From Pelotomaculum sp. (GTDB lineage: Bacteria; Bacillota; Desulfotomaculia; Desulfotomaculales; Pelotomaculaceae), in NCBI GenBank assembly GCA_018435055.1, contig JAHDOA010000005.1:1-57670 (forward strand): a stretch of 57,670 nucleotides of DNA. The letters are read 5' to 3'. The translations under genes were made by a program, and so were the position numbers. The notes under the pieces were generated by a model. It was not told where the DNA came from, ran no database searches, and worked only from the letters and a program-made list of their open reading frames with translations. The stretch's first letter is position 1; every line of letters begins with the position of its first letter. Below are positions 44,202 through 52,822 of the stretch, one piece after another.

Positions 44202-45392
44202 ATGTGCAGGCAGTTATTTACATCTGAGTCTGTAACAGAGGGACATCCCGATAAGGTTGCCGATCAGATATCAGACGCAGTGCTGGACGCCATATTTGGA
44301 GAGGATCCTTTTGCCCGCGTGGCCTGCGAAACTATGGTTACAACCGGCCTGGTCCTGGTGGCCGGTGAGATTACCACAAAATGTTATGTTGATATCCCCA
44401 GGGTTGTCCGGCAGACAATCTGCGACATAGGCTACACCAGGGCGAAATACGGTTTTGACTGCGATACCTGCGCGGTCCTCACCTCTATTGACGAACAATC
44501 CTGCGATATTGCTCTGGGAGTGGACAGGTCACTGGAAACCCGGGATAGCGAAGCAGGTTTTGATTCCTACGACCTGATCGGAGCTGGTGACCAGGGCATG
44601 ATGTTCGGGTATGCCACAAACGAAACGCCTGAATTGATGCCGCTGCCTGTTGCGACGGCCCACCGCCTGGCCAGGCGGCTGGCCGACGTGCGCAAGAGCG
44701 GCGCCATTCCCTATTTGAGACCGGATGGAAAAACACAGGTAACCGTTGAATATGAGGATGGACGCCCCCTGCGTATGGATGCTATTGTGGTATCGACCCA
44801 GCACCACCCCGAAGTGGAACTGGCGGATATCAGGGATGATGTGATTAACAAAGTAATCAAGGAGATCGTCCCGCCGCAATTTATAGATAAAGACACGCGG
44901 TTTTTTGTCAACCCGACAGGCCGTTTTGTCATCGGCGGACCCCAGGGAGACACCGGTCTTACTGGCAGGAAGATTATTGTTGATACATACGGCGGTATGG
45001 CCAGACACGGCGGAGGCGCTTTTTCGGGCAAGGACCCGACCAAGGTTGACCGTTCGGCCAGCTATGCCGCCCGCCATGTGGCAAAAAATATCGTTGCCGC
45101 CGGCCTGGCTGACAAGTGCGAGTTTCAGGTCGCTTACGCCATTGGGGTAGCGCATCCCGTTTCAATCGCGGTCGACACGTTCGGCACTGGCAGAATCGAC
45201 GAAAAGCTGTTGAGCAAGCTGGTGAGAGAGCATTTTGACCTGCGGCCCGCCGCCATAATTGAAAAATTGAACCTGCGCCGGCCGATATACAAGCAGGTAG
45301 CGGCATACGGGCATTTTGGCAGGATTGATCTGGACCTGCCCTGGGAAGCGACCGATAAGGCTGATCAGCTCAGGCGCGCAGCGGGACTGTAG
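44202..45392 (+). CDS. metK: S-adenosylmethionine synthetase
   Basis: Makes S-adenosylmethionine from ATP and methionine. The 396-residue protein has [20 protein letters not shown] (methionine and Mg site), [15 protein letters not shown], the flexible loop and metal site [37 protein letters not shown] (P-loop-like) and the C-terminal HFGR. All catalytic regions are intact. AAGGAGGG at 44188–44195 is the ribosome site. SAM is the donor for the glycan methyltransferases at the start of the window. A hairpin in the leader (44136) suggests attenuation. Confidence 0.98.
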   Translation: MCRQLFTSESVTEGHPDKVADQISDAVLDAIFGEDPFARVACETMVTTGLVLVAGEITTKCYVDIPRVVRQTICDIGYTRAKYGFDCDTCAVLTSIDEQSCDIALGVDRSLETRDSEAGFDSYDLIGAGDQGMMFGYATNETPELMPLPVATAHRLARRLADVRKSGAIPYLRPDGKTQVTVEYEDGRPLRMDAIVVSTQHHPEVELADIRDDVINKVIKEIVPPQFIDKDTRFFVNPTGRFVIGGPQGDTGLTGRKIIVDTYGGMARHGGGAFSGKDPTKVDRSASYAARHVAKNIVAAGLADKCEFQVAYAIGVAHPVSIAVDTFGTGRIDEKLLSKLVREHFDLRPAAIIEKLNLRRPIYKQVAAYGHFGRIDLDLPWEATDKADQLRRAAGL

Positions 45393-45454
45393 CCGGCCAC
45401 AAAAAAAAGTCAACATGGCGCAAACTCTATGGCCGGGACAATGAACCAAAACGC

Positions 45455-45488
45455 AAGCCGGACCCCTTTAAGGGAGCCCGGCTTTTTG
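45455..45488 (+). terminator. Terminator after metK
   Basis: AAGCCGG (45455–45461) pairs with CCGGCTT (45478–45484), with an inner CCCTTTAAGGG stem in the loop, followed by TTTTG. It may act for both strands between convergent genes. Confidence 0.75.
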
Positions 45489-45608
45489 TTATTTTAAGGA
45501 GTTTGTGTTTTTCGACTGACCCCGAGGGGGAATGAACCCCGGAAATTTTAAGGGGCGAACCTTAAGCTGCGTTGTAGGCTAAAGGTCGCTGCCGGCGAAT
45601 TTGCCCCC

Positions 45609-46487
45609 TTATTTTCCCGTCCATTCTTTTACTTTCTCCTGATTATCATCAACCCACTTGGCAGCTGCCGCAGCAGGCTCCATGCCGTTTTCAATATCAA
45701 GCATGACTGTCTCCATGTCGGCGGCGCTCCAGTTGAATTTGTCCAGTATGTCGTAAACCGCCGGGTTGTCCTCTTTCAACCCTTTGCGTACAATAGTGTG
45801 GATGAATTCCTCAGTGCCGTAAATCTCTTTCGGATCCGCCAAATATTTGAGATCCCACTTGGCAAATTTCCAATGGGGAGTCCAGCCGGTGACTACAATC
45901 CAATCTTCTTTGTCTTCGGCCTTTTTCAGGGCTGCCGCCATGCCGGCGCTGCTGCTGCTCTGCAATTGTAAATCAAGGTTGTAATCTTTGATTGCTTGTT
46001 CAGTCGCCATCATAATACCGGCGCCCGGCTCAATTCCGGTTATTTTCCCCTGGAATTTATCCTTAACGCTATTTAATTCTTCAACTGAATTAATAGTTAC
46101 ATATTCCGGGACCACCAGACCGATTTTAGCGCCCTGCAAATTGGGGCCCAGGTCTTCTACCTTGTCCTTTACCTCCGCGTAGTAATCCTTGTGGGTCGCG
46201 GGCAGCCAGGCGGCGACAATGCCGTCAAAGTTTCCCTCGCTCACGCCCAGCCACATGGGAGAAGCGTCTACTGCAGTAATCGTAACTTCATAACCTTCGT
46301 TTTCCAATACCTTTTTAATGACGTTGGTGCTGGCAATTTCTGAATCCCACTGTACATAGCCAAGTTTTACCGGTCCTTTTGCATCCCCGCCTTGTTGCTG
46401 GGCCTGCTGCCCGCAACCAGCCATCACCCCGGCAAACAGCGCCGAGACAATTAGCAATACCACCAGTTTTGACGTTTTTTTAAACAT
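45609..46487 (-). CDS. opuAC: Glycine betaine/proline ABC transporter substrate-binding lipoprotein
   Basis: Extracytoplasmic OpuAC-type binding protein for compatible solutes. The signal peptide ends in a lipobox (FAGVMAGCG, Cys at residue 25), so it is lipid-anchored. The mature domain begins VKLGYVQWDSEIASTNVIK, and WLPATHKDYY, VVTGWTPHWKFAKWDLKYL supply the aromatic residues that cage the quaternary amine. 292 residues. Gene order on the minus strand is ATPase, permease, binding protein, with 16 bp between permease and this gene. Specificity among betaine, proline betaine and carnitine cannot be read. Confidence 0.94.
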   Translation of the reverse strand: MFKKTSKLVVLLIVSALFAGVMAGCGQQAQQQGGDAKGPVKLGYVQWDSEIASTNVIKKVLENEGYEVTITAVDASPMWLGVSEGNFDGIVAAWLPATHKDYYAEVKDKVEDLGPNLQGAKIGLVVPEYVTINSVEELNSVKDKFQGKITGIEPGAGIMMATEQAIKDYNLDLQLQSSSSAGMAAALKKAEDKEDWIVVTGWTPHWKFAKWDLKYLADPKEIYGTEEFIHTIVRKGLKEDNPAVYDILDKFNWSAADMETVMLDIENGMEPAAAAAKWVDDNQEKVKEWTGK

Positions 46488-46503
46488 TTAACAACCCCCT
46501 TTT

Positions 46504-47340
46504 TTATTTAAAATTTATTTTACGTTTTTCACTCAGGCTTTGCGTTACCCGGTCCAGGATGACGGCCATGATTACTATGGCCAGGCCTCCTTCAAACCCC
46601 TTGGCAATATCGAGCCTGGAAATGCCTGTCAACACCTCAAAGCCAAGGCCGCCGGCTCCAATCATGGCGGCGATAACGACCATGGAAAGGGAAAGCATAA
46701 TACACTGGTTGACGCCGGCCATAATAGTGGGCAGCGCTAGAGGTACCTGCACCCTGGTCAGTTTTTGCCACTCGGTGGATCCAAAGGCGTCAGAGGCTTC
46801 TACTAACTCAACCGGCACCTGCCTGATGCCCAATCCGGTGAGGCGTATCGTCGGCGGCATGGCAAACACCACTGTGGCAAAAAGTCCCGGCGCCTGGCCC
46901 AGTCCAAAGAACAACACTGCTGGAATCAGGTAGACAAAGGCAGGCATTGTCTGCATAAAGTCCAGCAAAGGCATTATTAATTTGTGAGCGAGGTCGCTCC
47001 TTGCTGTGAGAATGCCCAGCGGTATACCCAGTAGAAGCGCCAAAGCGGTAGAGGCCAGGACCAGGGCCAGGGTTTCGACAGAAGATTCCCATAGCCGCAT
47101 ATTATAGATCAGGTACAGGCCGATAGCCGTACCAATAGCTATCTTGCGGTTGGCAATAAACCAAACCAGAATAAACATTATAATAATAATAATCAGCGGG
47201 GATACAGTTAAAAAAGCTGTTTCAATGCCGGTAACTAATATTTCAATAGCTCTGGAGATAAAATCAAATAGCCATTCTAGATGGACCTGCGCCCATGAAA
47301 CTACTTGATCCACCCATAGACCAATCGGCAGTTTAGGCAT
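46504..47340 (-). CDS. opuAB: Glycine betaine ABC transporter permease
   Basis: A 278-residue membrane permease with about six to seven helices. The start is minus ATG 47340 with AAAGGAG just upstream, inside the end of the ATPase gene (8-bp overlap); the longer frame to 47412 is not used. MPKLPIGLWVDQVVSWAQVH precedes the first helix. LLGIPLGILTARSD and VELVEASDAFGSTEWQKLTR form the EAA loop that contacts the ATPase. Length and motifs match OpuAB/ProW core permeases. Confidence 0.94.
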   Translation of the reverse strand: MPKLPIGLWVDQVVSWAQVHLEWLFDFISRAIEILVTGIETAFLTVSPLIIIIIMFILVWFIANRKIAIGTAIGLYLIYNMRLWESSVETLALVLASTALALLLGIPLGILTARSDLAHKLIMPLLDFMQTMPAFVYLIPAVLFFGLGQAPGLFATVVFAMPPTIRLTGLGIRQVPVELVEASDAFGSTEWQKLTRVQVPLALPTIMAGVNQCIMLSLSMVVIAAMIGAGGLGFEVLTGISRLDIAKGFEGGLAIVIMAVILDRVTQSLSEKRKINFK

Positions 47341-48526
47341 TGTTATCTCCTTTCCTGACCATTCCGGCCAGTACCGAACCCTTAACCAGTATGCCTGCCA
47401 GTTTGCCGTCATCTTGGGTTACAGCGACGGGGAACTTTGTATCCGCTATTACCGGGATGATATCTATCACAGGAGTGTCAACACTGACTCTGGGCACATC
47501 TTCAATAATGATGTTCTTAAGTTCCTCTCTGTGTTCTTTAACAGCCTGGAGGGCATCTTCAGCCTGGACGATACCGGCCAGCCTGCGCTCCCTGGTAACT
47601 GCGAAAATGCTCGAGATGCCGTGTTCCCTCATCAGGCGCAGAGCCACACGCGGCCCGTCCTTAAAAAATACAACCGGATCCGGCGGCTTCATTACCCCTT
47701 CCGCTGTCAGCACCTTTGTCCGGTCTACATCTTCAACAAATTTCTCTACGTAGCCGTTCACCGGGTTAGTGAGGATATCCTCAGCTGTACCGATTTGCAC
47801 AATTGTGCCGTTATTCATCAGCGCGATATGATCGCCGATTTTCAACGCTTCATCCAGGTCATGGGTAACAAAGATGATGGTTTTGTTAAGAGCGTTATGC
47901 AGGGAAAGGAGCTCGTCCTGCATACTTTTACGGATAAGCGGGTCCAGGGCGCTGAAGGCTTCATCCATTAGGAGGATGTCCGGATTGTTGGTCAGGGCCC
48001 TGGCCAGTCCCACCCGCTGCTGCATACCGCCGCTGAGCTGCTGCGGCATGCTGTTTTCCCAGCCCTTTAAACCTACCGTTTCCAAAACCTGCGCTGCCCT
48101 CTCCCGGCGCTGCGCCGTGGGGACACCCTGTATCTCCAGGCCATAAGCTGCGTTATCCAATACCGTCCGGTGAGGAAATAAGGCAAAACACTGAAATACC
48201 ATGCTGATCTTTTTCCTGCGCATTTCCCTTATAACCTGCGGCGCAGCTGAAGTTATATCCTCACCGTCTATGGTAATGGCGCCGCTGGTGGGTTCAATCA
48301 ACCGGTTAATACATCTCAGCAAGGTCGACTTGCCGCATCCGGACAACCCCATTAGTACAAAAATTTCACCCTCACTTACTGAAAAATTTATGTCATATAT
48401 CCCCACAGTCTGATTGACCTTTTTCAGTATTTCACCCTTGGCGCAACCTTTTTTCAATAGCTTGACGGCCTTTTCGGGGTGGTCCCCAAAAATTTTTACC
48501 AGGTCTTTGACGATTATTTTGTCCAT
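47333..48526 (-). CDS. opuAA: Glycine betaine ABC transporter ATPase with CBS domains
   Basis: Energises betaine uptake. The start is minus ATG 48526 with GGAGGT upstream (48531–48536); ATG 48538 is an alternative. Motifs are GLSGCGKSTLLRCINRL (Walker A), LSGGMQQRVGLARAL (signature), DILLMDEAFSALDP (Walker B) and FVTHDLDEALKIGD (H-loop). Two CBS domains follow (about residues 275–395: FKDGPRVALRLMREHGISSI and VSVDTPVIDIIPVIADTKFP). In OpuA-type transporters such domains sense ionic strength or cyclic di-AMP. It is first gene of the minus-strand operon. Confidence 0.95.
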   Translation of the reverse strand: MDKIIVKDLVKIFGDHPEKAVKLLKKGCAKGEILKKVNQTVGIYDINFSVSEGEIFVLMGLSGCGKSTLLRCINRLIEPTSGAITIDGEDITSAAPQVIREMRRKKISMVFQCFALFPHRTVLDNAAYGLEIQGVPTAQRRERAAQVLETVGLKGWENSMPQQLSGGMQQRVGLARALTNNPDILLMDEAFSALDPLIRKSMQDELLSLHNALNKTIIFVTHDLDEALKIGDHIALMNNGTIVQIGTAEDILTNPVNGYVEKFVEDVDRTKVLTAEGVMKPPDPVVFFKDGPRVALRLMREHGISSIFAVTRERRLAGIVQAEDALQAVKEHREELKNIIIEDVPRVSVDTPVIDIIPVIADTKFPVAVTQDDGKLAGILVKGSVLAGMVRKGDNNA

Positions 48527-48804
48527 GTAGACCTCCATGTTGTAAACTATAGCACAACTCTATCCACGAAAGGCAGCTATTGTAAAACAACCCCATGCGA
48601 ATTGGTAAGTTGTCACATATAAAATATTATAACAAAGAAATATTTATTATGTCTAGTAAATGAGTTTTATAAATTTTTATCTGATTTGTTATTATGCCTA
48701 TTAAGAATCGTTAAATTCAGTCGGTCAAAAATAATTTTTTCCTATATCTACCGCCAATAACCCCCTGACGACTACCCGCATAATTTGCATGAGGGGGTGA
48801 AATC
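48527..48804. other. Divergent intergenic region upstream of the betaine operon
   Basis: About 280 bp, AT-rich, containing promoters for the minus-strand opu operon and for the small plus-strand gene at 48805. No convincing promoter pair or operator could be fixed. GAGGGGGTGA at 48791–48800 is the ribosome site of the plus-strand gene. Confidence 0.4.
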
Positions 48805-49257
48805 ATGCAACCATTTTTTTTACTGCCGTTTTTTGTCGCTGCGGCTGTCCTGTTATGGAGGGTATGGCGCATATGTAAAAAAGAGCGGCTGTCGGGTCCG
48901 TCCGGTATAAAAGTATGGATCATTGTAAAAAACCAGGAGCCATGGATTGAAGGATTCGTGCGCAAACTATTCAGGATAATAAGGGGTTCCGTCTGTCTAA
49001 AGGTGTATATAGCGGATGACTGCTCCGGCGACAGCACGGCTGAAATCCTTTACCGGCTGGGCTGGATATACCCTTTGCAGACACTATCCGCAGGCGGGGA
49101 GCGGCTGGAAAATGGCAGTCCTGCCGCTGAATCCGGGCCTGGCCGCGCCCTGCGCTTTGATGTCAGGGGTCTGGCCGGCAGGGAACTCCTAAATGCGCCC
49201 TTGTTTAGTCATCTCTCCTGCCTGAACAAAGGTAAACCACAAATTTTGTCGAATTAA
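48805..49257 (+). CDS. Small membrane-anchored protein with a GT-A-like motif
   Basis: A 150-residue protein of unknown function. An N-terminal helix (FFLLPFFVAAAVLLWRVWRI) is followed by WIIVKNQEPWIEGFVRKLF and VYIADDCSGDSTAEILYRLG. The latter resembles the nucleotide-binding DDxSxDxT loop of family 2 glycosyltransferases, but the remainder (acceptor half, DxD) is missing. It may be a truncated glycosyltransferase or an independent small family. ATG 48805 has GAGGGGGTGA upstream. The downstream diguanylate cyclase starts 31 bp after its stop, so they are probably co-transcribed. Confidence 0.7.
   Translation: MQPFFLLPFFVAAAVLLWRVWRICKKERLSGPSGIKVWIIVKNQEPWIEGFVRKLFRIIRGSVCLKVYIADDCSGDSTAEILYRLGWIYPLQTLSAGGERLENGSPAAESGPGRALRFDVRGLAGRELLNAPLFSHLSCLNKGKPQILSN
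49245..49253 (+). promoter_or_regulatory. Candidate Spo0A box before the diguanylate cyclase gene
   Basis: TTTGTCGAA, overlapping the last codons of the small gene and 36 bp before the cyclase start codon. Confidence 0.3.
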
Positions 49258-49288
49258 ACTTTACCTGTTATTTTGAGGTGGGGTTGTC

Positions 49289-50983
49289 TTGCGGGCTAAG
49301 CAGGGAACGTTTTATTTTATCTTTACCTGGCTTGTTGTCGGACTGGCTGTCTGGCGATTGGCCTTTTTGCTGCCTGCCCTGGAACTTGACAGTGTGCGGG
49401 AGTTGCTGCTGCTCGTCTTCCTGGGCGTGCTGGCCGAGTGCCTGTCCGTCCCTTTTGCTTACGGCAGGCTTTCGGGTGCATTTGTGTTGGTCCTGTCCAC
49501 TTTCTTGATTTATGGACCGGCTGCCGCAGTCTGGGTAAGCGGACTTTCCGCTCTGTTTGGGCAGGGGATCGCCAATCGGGGCAATCCAATCCGCACAGTG
49601 TTTTTCAACGCCGGCCAGTACGTGCTGGCGGTGGCGGCGGCTGACGGGCTGTTCCGCTTGAGCGGCGGCGCGCAGGTATTGCCCCTGTCTGCGAATATGT
49701 TTCCGCTGCTGGTTTTCACAATAGCTTATATTGCGGTTAATCATATCCTGGTGCACCTGTACATGGCGCCGATCAGACATGGTATTGCCGGGCATGTTTC
49801 CTGGGTTGACAGCATCAAGTGGGATATGCTGACCTATTTTTTTACCGTCCCTCTCGGTATCCTCATCGCCATGATGTACGGCTACACCGGGATTTCCGGG
49901 ACGTTCCTCCTGTTTTTTTCCATCCTTGCTGTTCAGTTGATACTCCGTTTCTATGTGCGTCTTCAGGTAACCAATATGGAATTGACCGCTTTTTACCGGG
50001 TTGCCAAAACCCTTGAGGGCAAGCCGAATTCGACAGAAATCATGGAGCAGATATTAGCAAACGCCAAAAGAGCAGTTCCTTTTCGCACAGGGGTGGCTTA
50101 TCTTCGCCCGGAGGAAGGGGCGCCCTACCTTCCCGTGGCAGTGACCGGGCTATATGCCGGGCAGCTGCTGTCAACAGCTGTTTACCAGGGAGAGGGCGTA
50201 ATCGGCCTGGCTGTGGAAAACAGGGAGCCGGAAATTATATATGACACCAGGACACACCCGCTGGCTAAAAATGAGCCGGGCTTATGCCGGACCATGCGCT
50301 CGCTGATCATTGTACCGCTCTTTTCGGGAAATGATTCGCTGGGGGTAATTGTGCTGGGCGAAAAAAGGCCCCAGGTTTTTGACGACAAGAGCCTGCATAT
50401 TATGACAGTCCTGGCCGGGCAGGCGGCGGTGGCCCTGGAGAATTACCTTCTCAACAACAGGCTGAGCCAGGTCCTGTCCAGGGATACCCTGACAGGGTTA
50501 TTGAGTTTTGACACACTGTGGGGTATTGTTTCTGAACACTGTGCGAGTCCTCAGGCGGCGGATTATACAATGGGACTAATTTTGCTTGATATAGATCGTT
50601 TTAAAATATTCAACAGGCATTACGGCCGGGAGACGGGGGAAATGTTGCTGGCACAGCTGGCGACACTGCTTGGCAGCTATTTGCGCAAAGACGACGCAGC
50701 GTCGCGCTACGGTGGCGATGAGTTCGCCCTGTTGCTCCCCTGGGCCGGCGGTATGCAGTTGGTTGACCTGGCGGAAACCCTGTTGAAAAGAATCCGCGTT
50801 TATTCTTTTCTGCGTGGAGAGGGCCGGTCGGCAAAAATTACTGTCAGTATCGGTATTGCTGAATTTCCGCGGGATGCCGGAGATCCGGCCGGCCTGTTCA
50901 ACGCGGCGCAGCGAGCACTGGACAAGGCCAAAGCAAGCGGCGGAGACAAGGTTGTGCCCGCCGCGGCGCCGCTGGTGGATTAA
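49289..50983 (+). CDS. Membrane GAF-GGDEF diguanylate cyclase
   Basis: Makes cyclic di-GMP. The 564-residue protein has eight or so membrane helices in the first 210 residues (for example TWLVVGLAVWRLAFLLPALE), a GAF-like domain (about 225–385: ILANAKRAVPFRTGVAYLRP, RSLIIVPLFSGNDSLGVIVL) and a GGDEF domain (about 395–560). The latter is intact: DTLTGLLSFDTLWG, LILLDIDRFKIFN, SRYGGDEFALLLP, with an allosteric RxxD not evident. TTG 49289 has GAGGTGGGG at 49274–49282. Cyclic di-GMP commonly controls exopolysaccharide and biofilm, fitting the window. Confidence 0.9.
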   Translation: MRAKQGTFYFIFTWLVVGLAVWRLAFLLPALELDSVRELLLLVFLGVLAECLSVPFAYGRLSGAFVLVLSTFLIYGPAAAVWVSGLSALFGQGIANRGNPIRTVFFNAGQYVLAVAAADGLFRLSGGAQVLPLSANMFPLLVFTIAYIAVNHILVHLYMAPIRHGIAGHVSWVDSIKWDMLTYFFTVPLGILIAMMYGYTGISGTFLLFFSILAVQLILRFYVRLQVTNMELTAFYRVAKTLEGKPNSTEIMEQILANAKRAVPFRTGVAYLRPEEGAPYLPVAVTGLYAGQLLSTAVYQGEGVIGLAVENREPEIIYDTRTHPLAKNEPGLCRTMRSLIIVPLFSGNDSLGVIVLGEKRPQVFDDKSLHIMTVLAGQAAVALENYLLNNRLSQVLSRDTLTGLLSFDTLWGIVSEHCASPQAADYTMGLILLDIDRFKIFNRHYGRETGEMLLAQLATLLGSYLRKDDAASRYGGDEFALLLPWAGGMQLVDLAETLLKRIRVYSFLRGEGRSAKITVSIGIAEFPRDAGDPAGLFNAAQRALDKAKASGGDKVVPAAAPLVD

Positions 50984-51317
50984 AGGGCTGTAGAATGGGG
51001 GCTTCTGTTTGGGGCCTATCTTTGACGTCGAGGAATGTCTTGAGTGGAACGGGGTAACACCCCCCTAACGGGTATTCCTCCGGGGGTTGATGGATGAATG
51101 TCCCCAATTTGGGCGCCGGGGGTGTTTTCCAAACCGGCAGGCGCAAAAAGCCCGCCCTGCAAGGTGGGAGGTATGTCACCGCTTGGAATGGCGACCTGCT
51201 GGGTACTGCATACAACAGACGGGAATGCGGAGATTTCGATGTCGGACATCCGGCATCTGACGACTGACCCCTGAATTTGTAGGCGCCGCTTCAGCCGCAC
51301 ATCTTGCGGATTAAAAG
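50984..51317. other. GC-rich intergenic region with possible structure
   Basis: 330 bp between the cyclase and comF. Several C- and G-runs (for example ACGGGTATTCCTCCGGGGG near 51068 and GGGCGCCGGGGGTG near 51109) could fold. The minus strand is open in two frames here but shows no family or ribosome site. A GCGGCTTCAGCCGC-type repeat is at 51278–51300. Confidence 0.4.
51278..51300. repeat. GCGGCTTCAGCCGC-type repeat
   Basis: TGTAGGCGCCGCTTCAGCCGCAC, the same family as the hairpin at 43393–43415 (TGTAGGTGCGGCTTCAGCCGCAC). Confidence 0.65.
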
Positions 51318-51396
51318 GTGTCAACAACCCCGTCCCCCCGACAGACCCCTGACAGAAAAGGTGTCAACAACCCCGTCCCCCTGACACCCCTGACAC
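51318..51396. repeat. Two GTGTCAACAACCCCGTCCCC repeats
   Basis: Copies start at 51318 and 51361, each followed by short GACA-CCCCT steps. They immediately precede the comF ribosome site (GGGAGG 51408–51413) and would be in the comF leader. Confidence 0.85.
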
Positions 51397-51419
51397 TCCA
51401 TATTTTAGGGAGGCCTGTC

Positions 51420-52160
51420 ATGCTTTCACTCTGGAAAGACCTGCTAAACCTGATCTACCCTTCCCCTGTTGAATGTCCTTTATGCGGCGGGACAAGGCAG
51501 GGAAAAGACCTTTGCGACAACTGCCGTTCCATCATCAGCGGCTATAAACAGGAACTATACTGCGAACGGTGCGGACGCTTTACCGGGAAAGGCTCGCATA
51601 TCCCCAGTGTTTCCAGCCACTTTTGTTATACCTGCCGGAAACAGCAGTGGCCCTTTGAGCTGGTCCGGGCGGCCGGCCCTTATGAGGGCGTATTGAAGGA
51701 AGCGATCCATCGCTTCAAGTACCTCGGCCGCCGGGGTCTGGCTTGCAGTCTGGCTGGCCTGATGGTGGAAACTGCCCGTGCGGAACCTTTGCTAACCTCG
51801 GTTGACCTGATACTGCCGGTGCCGCTTTCTGATGAAAAGCTGCGCCTGCGGGGTTTTAACCAGGCTGTCCTGCTGGCGGAAGAAGCCGGTTACAGGCTGC
51901 AAATGCCTGTGAACACCAAGCTGCTGGTCAAAGATTTTGAAACCCACCCCCAGGCCGGCTTGAACAGGACGGCCAGAGAGCAAAACCTCAGAGGCGCCTT
52001 CAGGGTGACAAATGCCGGGGCGATTCACGGCAAGAACATCATGATTATCGATGATGTTTTTACAACCGGCAGCACTATGTCGTCAGCAGCCCTTGTTATT
52101 CGCTCCGCCGGAGCAAAACATGTATTTGGTCTTACGGCGGCTGCCGGCCGGTATTTTTAA
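51420..52160 (+). CDS. comF: ComF family phosphoribosyltransferase-like protein
   Basis: A 246-residue protein of the ComFC group, needed for DNA uptake in competent relatives. The start is ATG 51420 after GGGAGG (51408–51413); the open frame upstream to 51318 is repeat sequence. CPLCGGTRQGKDLCDNCRS and CERCGRF...CYTC are zinc ribbons. The PRTase part has DLILPVPLSDEKLRLRGFNQ and the PRPP loop IMIIDDVFTTGSTM. No other com gene is nearby. Length is normal for the family. Confidence 0.93.
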   Translation: MLSLWKDLLNLIYPSPVECPLCGGTRQGKDLCDNCRSIISGYKQELYCERCGRFTGKGSHIPSVSSHFCYTCRKQQWPFELVRAAGPYEGVLKEAIHRFKYLGRRGLACSLAGLMVETARAEPLLTSVDLILPVPLSDEKLRLRGFNQAVLLAEEAGYRLQMPVNTKLLVKDFETHPQAGLNRTAREQNLRGAFRVTNAGAIHGKNIMIIDDVFTTGSTMSSAALVIRSAGAKHVFGLTAAAGRYF

Positions 52161-52266
52161 ATTTCTACAAAATTCATGCCAGCGTTTTACAAAAAATGAC
52201 ATGATATTTGGCGTGATAATATTTTACCCACATTAAAAAGGCCGATATTATAAGTTATTAACAGCG

Positions 52267-52284
52267 TTATCCACATTATCCACA
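52267..52284 (+). promoter_or_regulatory. Two adjacent perfect DnaA boxes
   Basis: TTATCCACA occurs twice head to tail without a gap (52267–52275 and 52276–52284), preceded by a TTATTAACA near-match at 52255. It lies 140 bp upstream of the cold-shock promoter. This is not next to dnaA or an origin-type region, so a role in regulation or DnaA titration is more likely. Confidence 0.6.
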
Positions 52285-52420
52285 GGTTTTTCTTCGAGCA
52301 CGCCTTTTCCGCAAGGAATTTTTCGACATTAGTGGCTTTAACAAAGACTTCTTATCGAACTGAAATTATAAGCAGAATCTATAGAATAAAAAGTCAAAGC
52401 AGGACAAAAATATGGAAGGC

Positions 52421-52450
52421 TTGACAATCTTATCCCCCCTGTGTTACTAT
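52421..52450 (+). promoter_or_regulatory. Sigma-A promoter of the cold-shock gene
   Basis: TTGACA (52421–52426) and TACTAT (52445–52450) with an 18-bp spacer, giving a leader of about 45 bases before the start codon. Confidence 0.65.
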
Positions 52451-52499
52451 TCAAATGGAGCTTCTATATTCAGAGATCAAGTTTTTAGGAGGTATGTTT

Positions 52500-52697
52500 G
52501 TGGTTGGCACGGTTAAATGGTTTAACCAGGAAAAGGGTTACGGTTTTATCGAGAGGGAGGATGGTGGAGACGTATTTGTCCACTTCTCGGCGATTCAGGA
52601 AGAAGGCTTTAAGACCCTAGCCGAGGGTCAGAAGGTTGAATTCGATATCGTCGAAGGCGCCCGGGGGCCTCAGGCGGCCAACGTGATAAAAATATAA
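52500..52697 (+). CDS. csp: Cold-shock protein
   Basis: A 65-residue single CSD domain that binds single-stranded RNA and DNA. The start is GTG 52500, seven bases after AGGAGG (52487–52492), giving the canonical [21 protein letters not shown] 52494 would be too close to the ribosome site. RNP1 (KGYGFIE) and RNP2 (VFVHFSAI) are intact. It has its own promoter and a terminator at 52706, so it is monocistronic. Confidence 0.96.
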   Translation: MVGTVKWFNQEKGYGFIEREDGGDVFVHFSAIQEEGFKTLAEGQKVEFDIVEGARGPQAANVIKI

Positions 52698-52705
52698 AGA
52701 TGAAG

Positions 52706-52730
52706 TACCCCAGCCCAGCCTGGGGTATTT
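52706..52730 (+). terminator. Rho-independent terminator after csp
   Basis: TACCCCAG (52706–52713) pairs with CTGGGGTA (52720–52727) around CCCAGC, followed by TTTAAAT. Confidence 0.75.
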
Positions 52731-52822
52731 AAATCTAATGCGTGATTTAAGAAAAAAATTATTCCATAAAGGGAATAATAAACATGGGATAAAAATACTG
52801 CTATTATGGAAGGAGTGTGCAT

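Noticed and set aside
49100-49290. Cyclic di-GMP riboswitch before the diguanylate cyclase
   Set aside because: This stretch is the end of the upstream coding sequence and lacks the GEMM core motifs.
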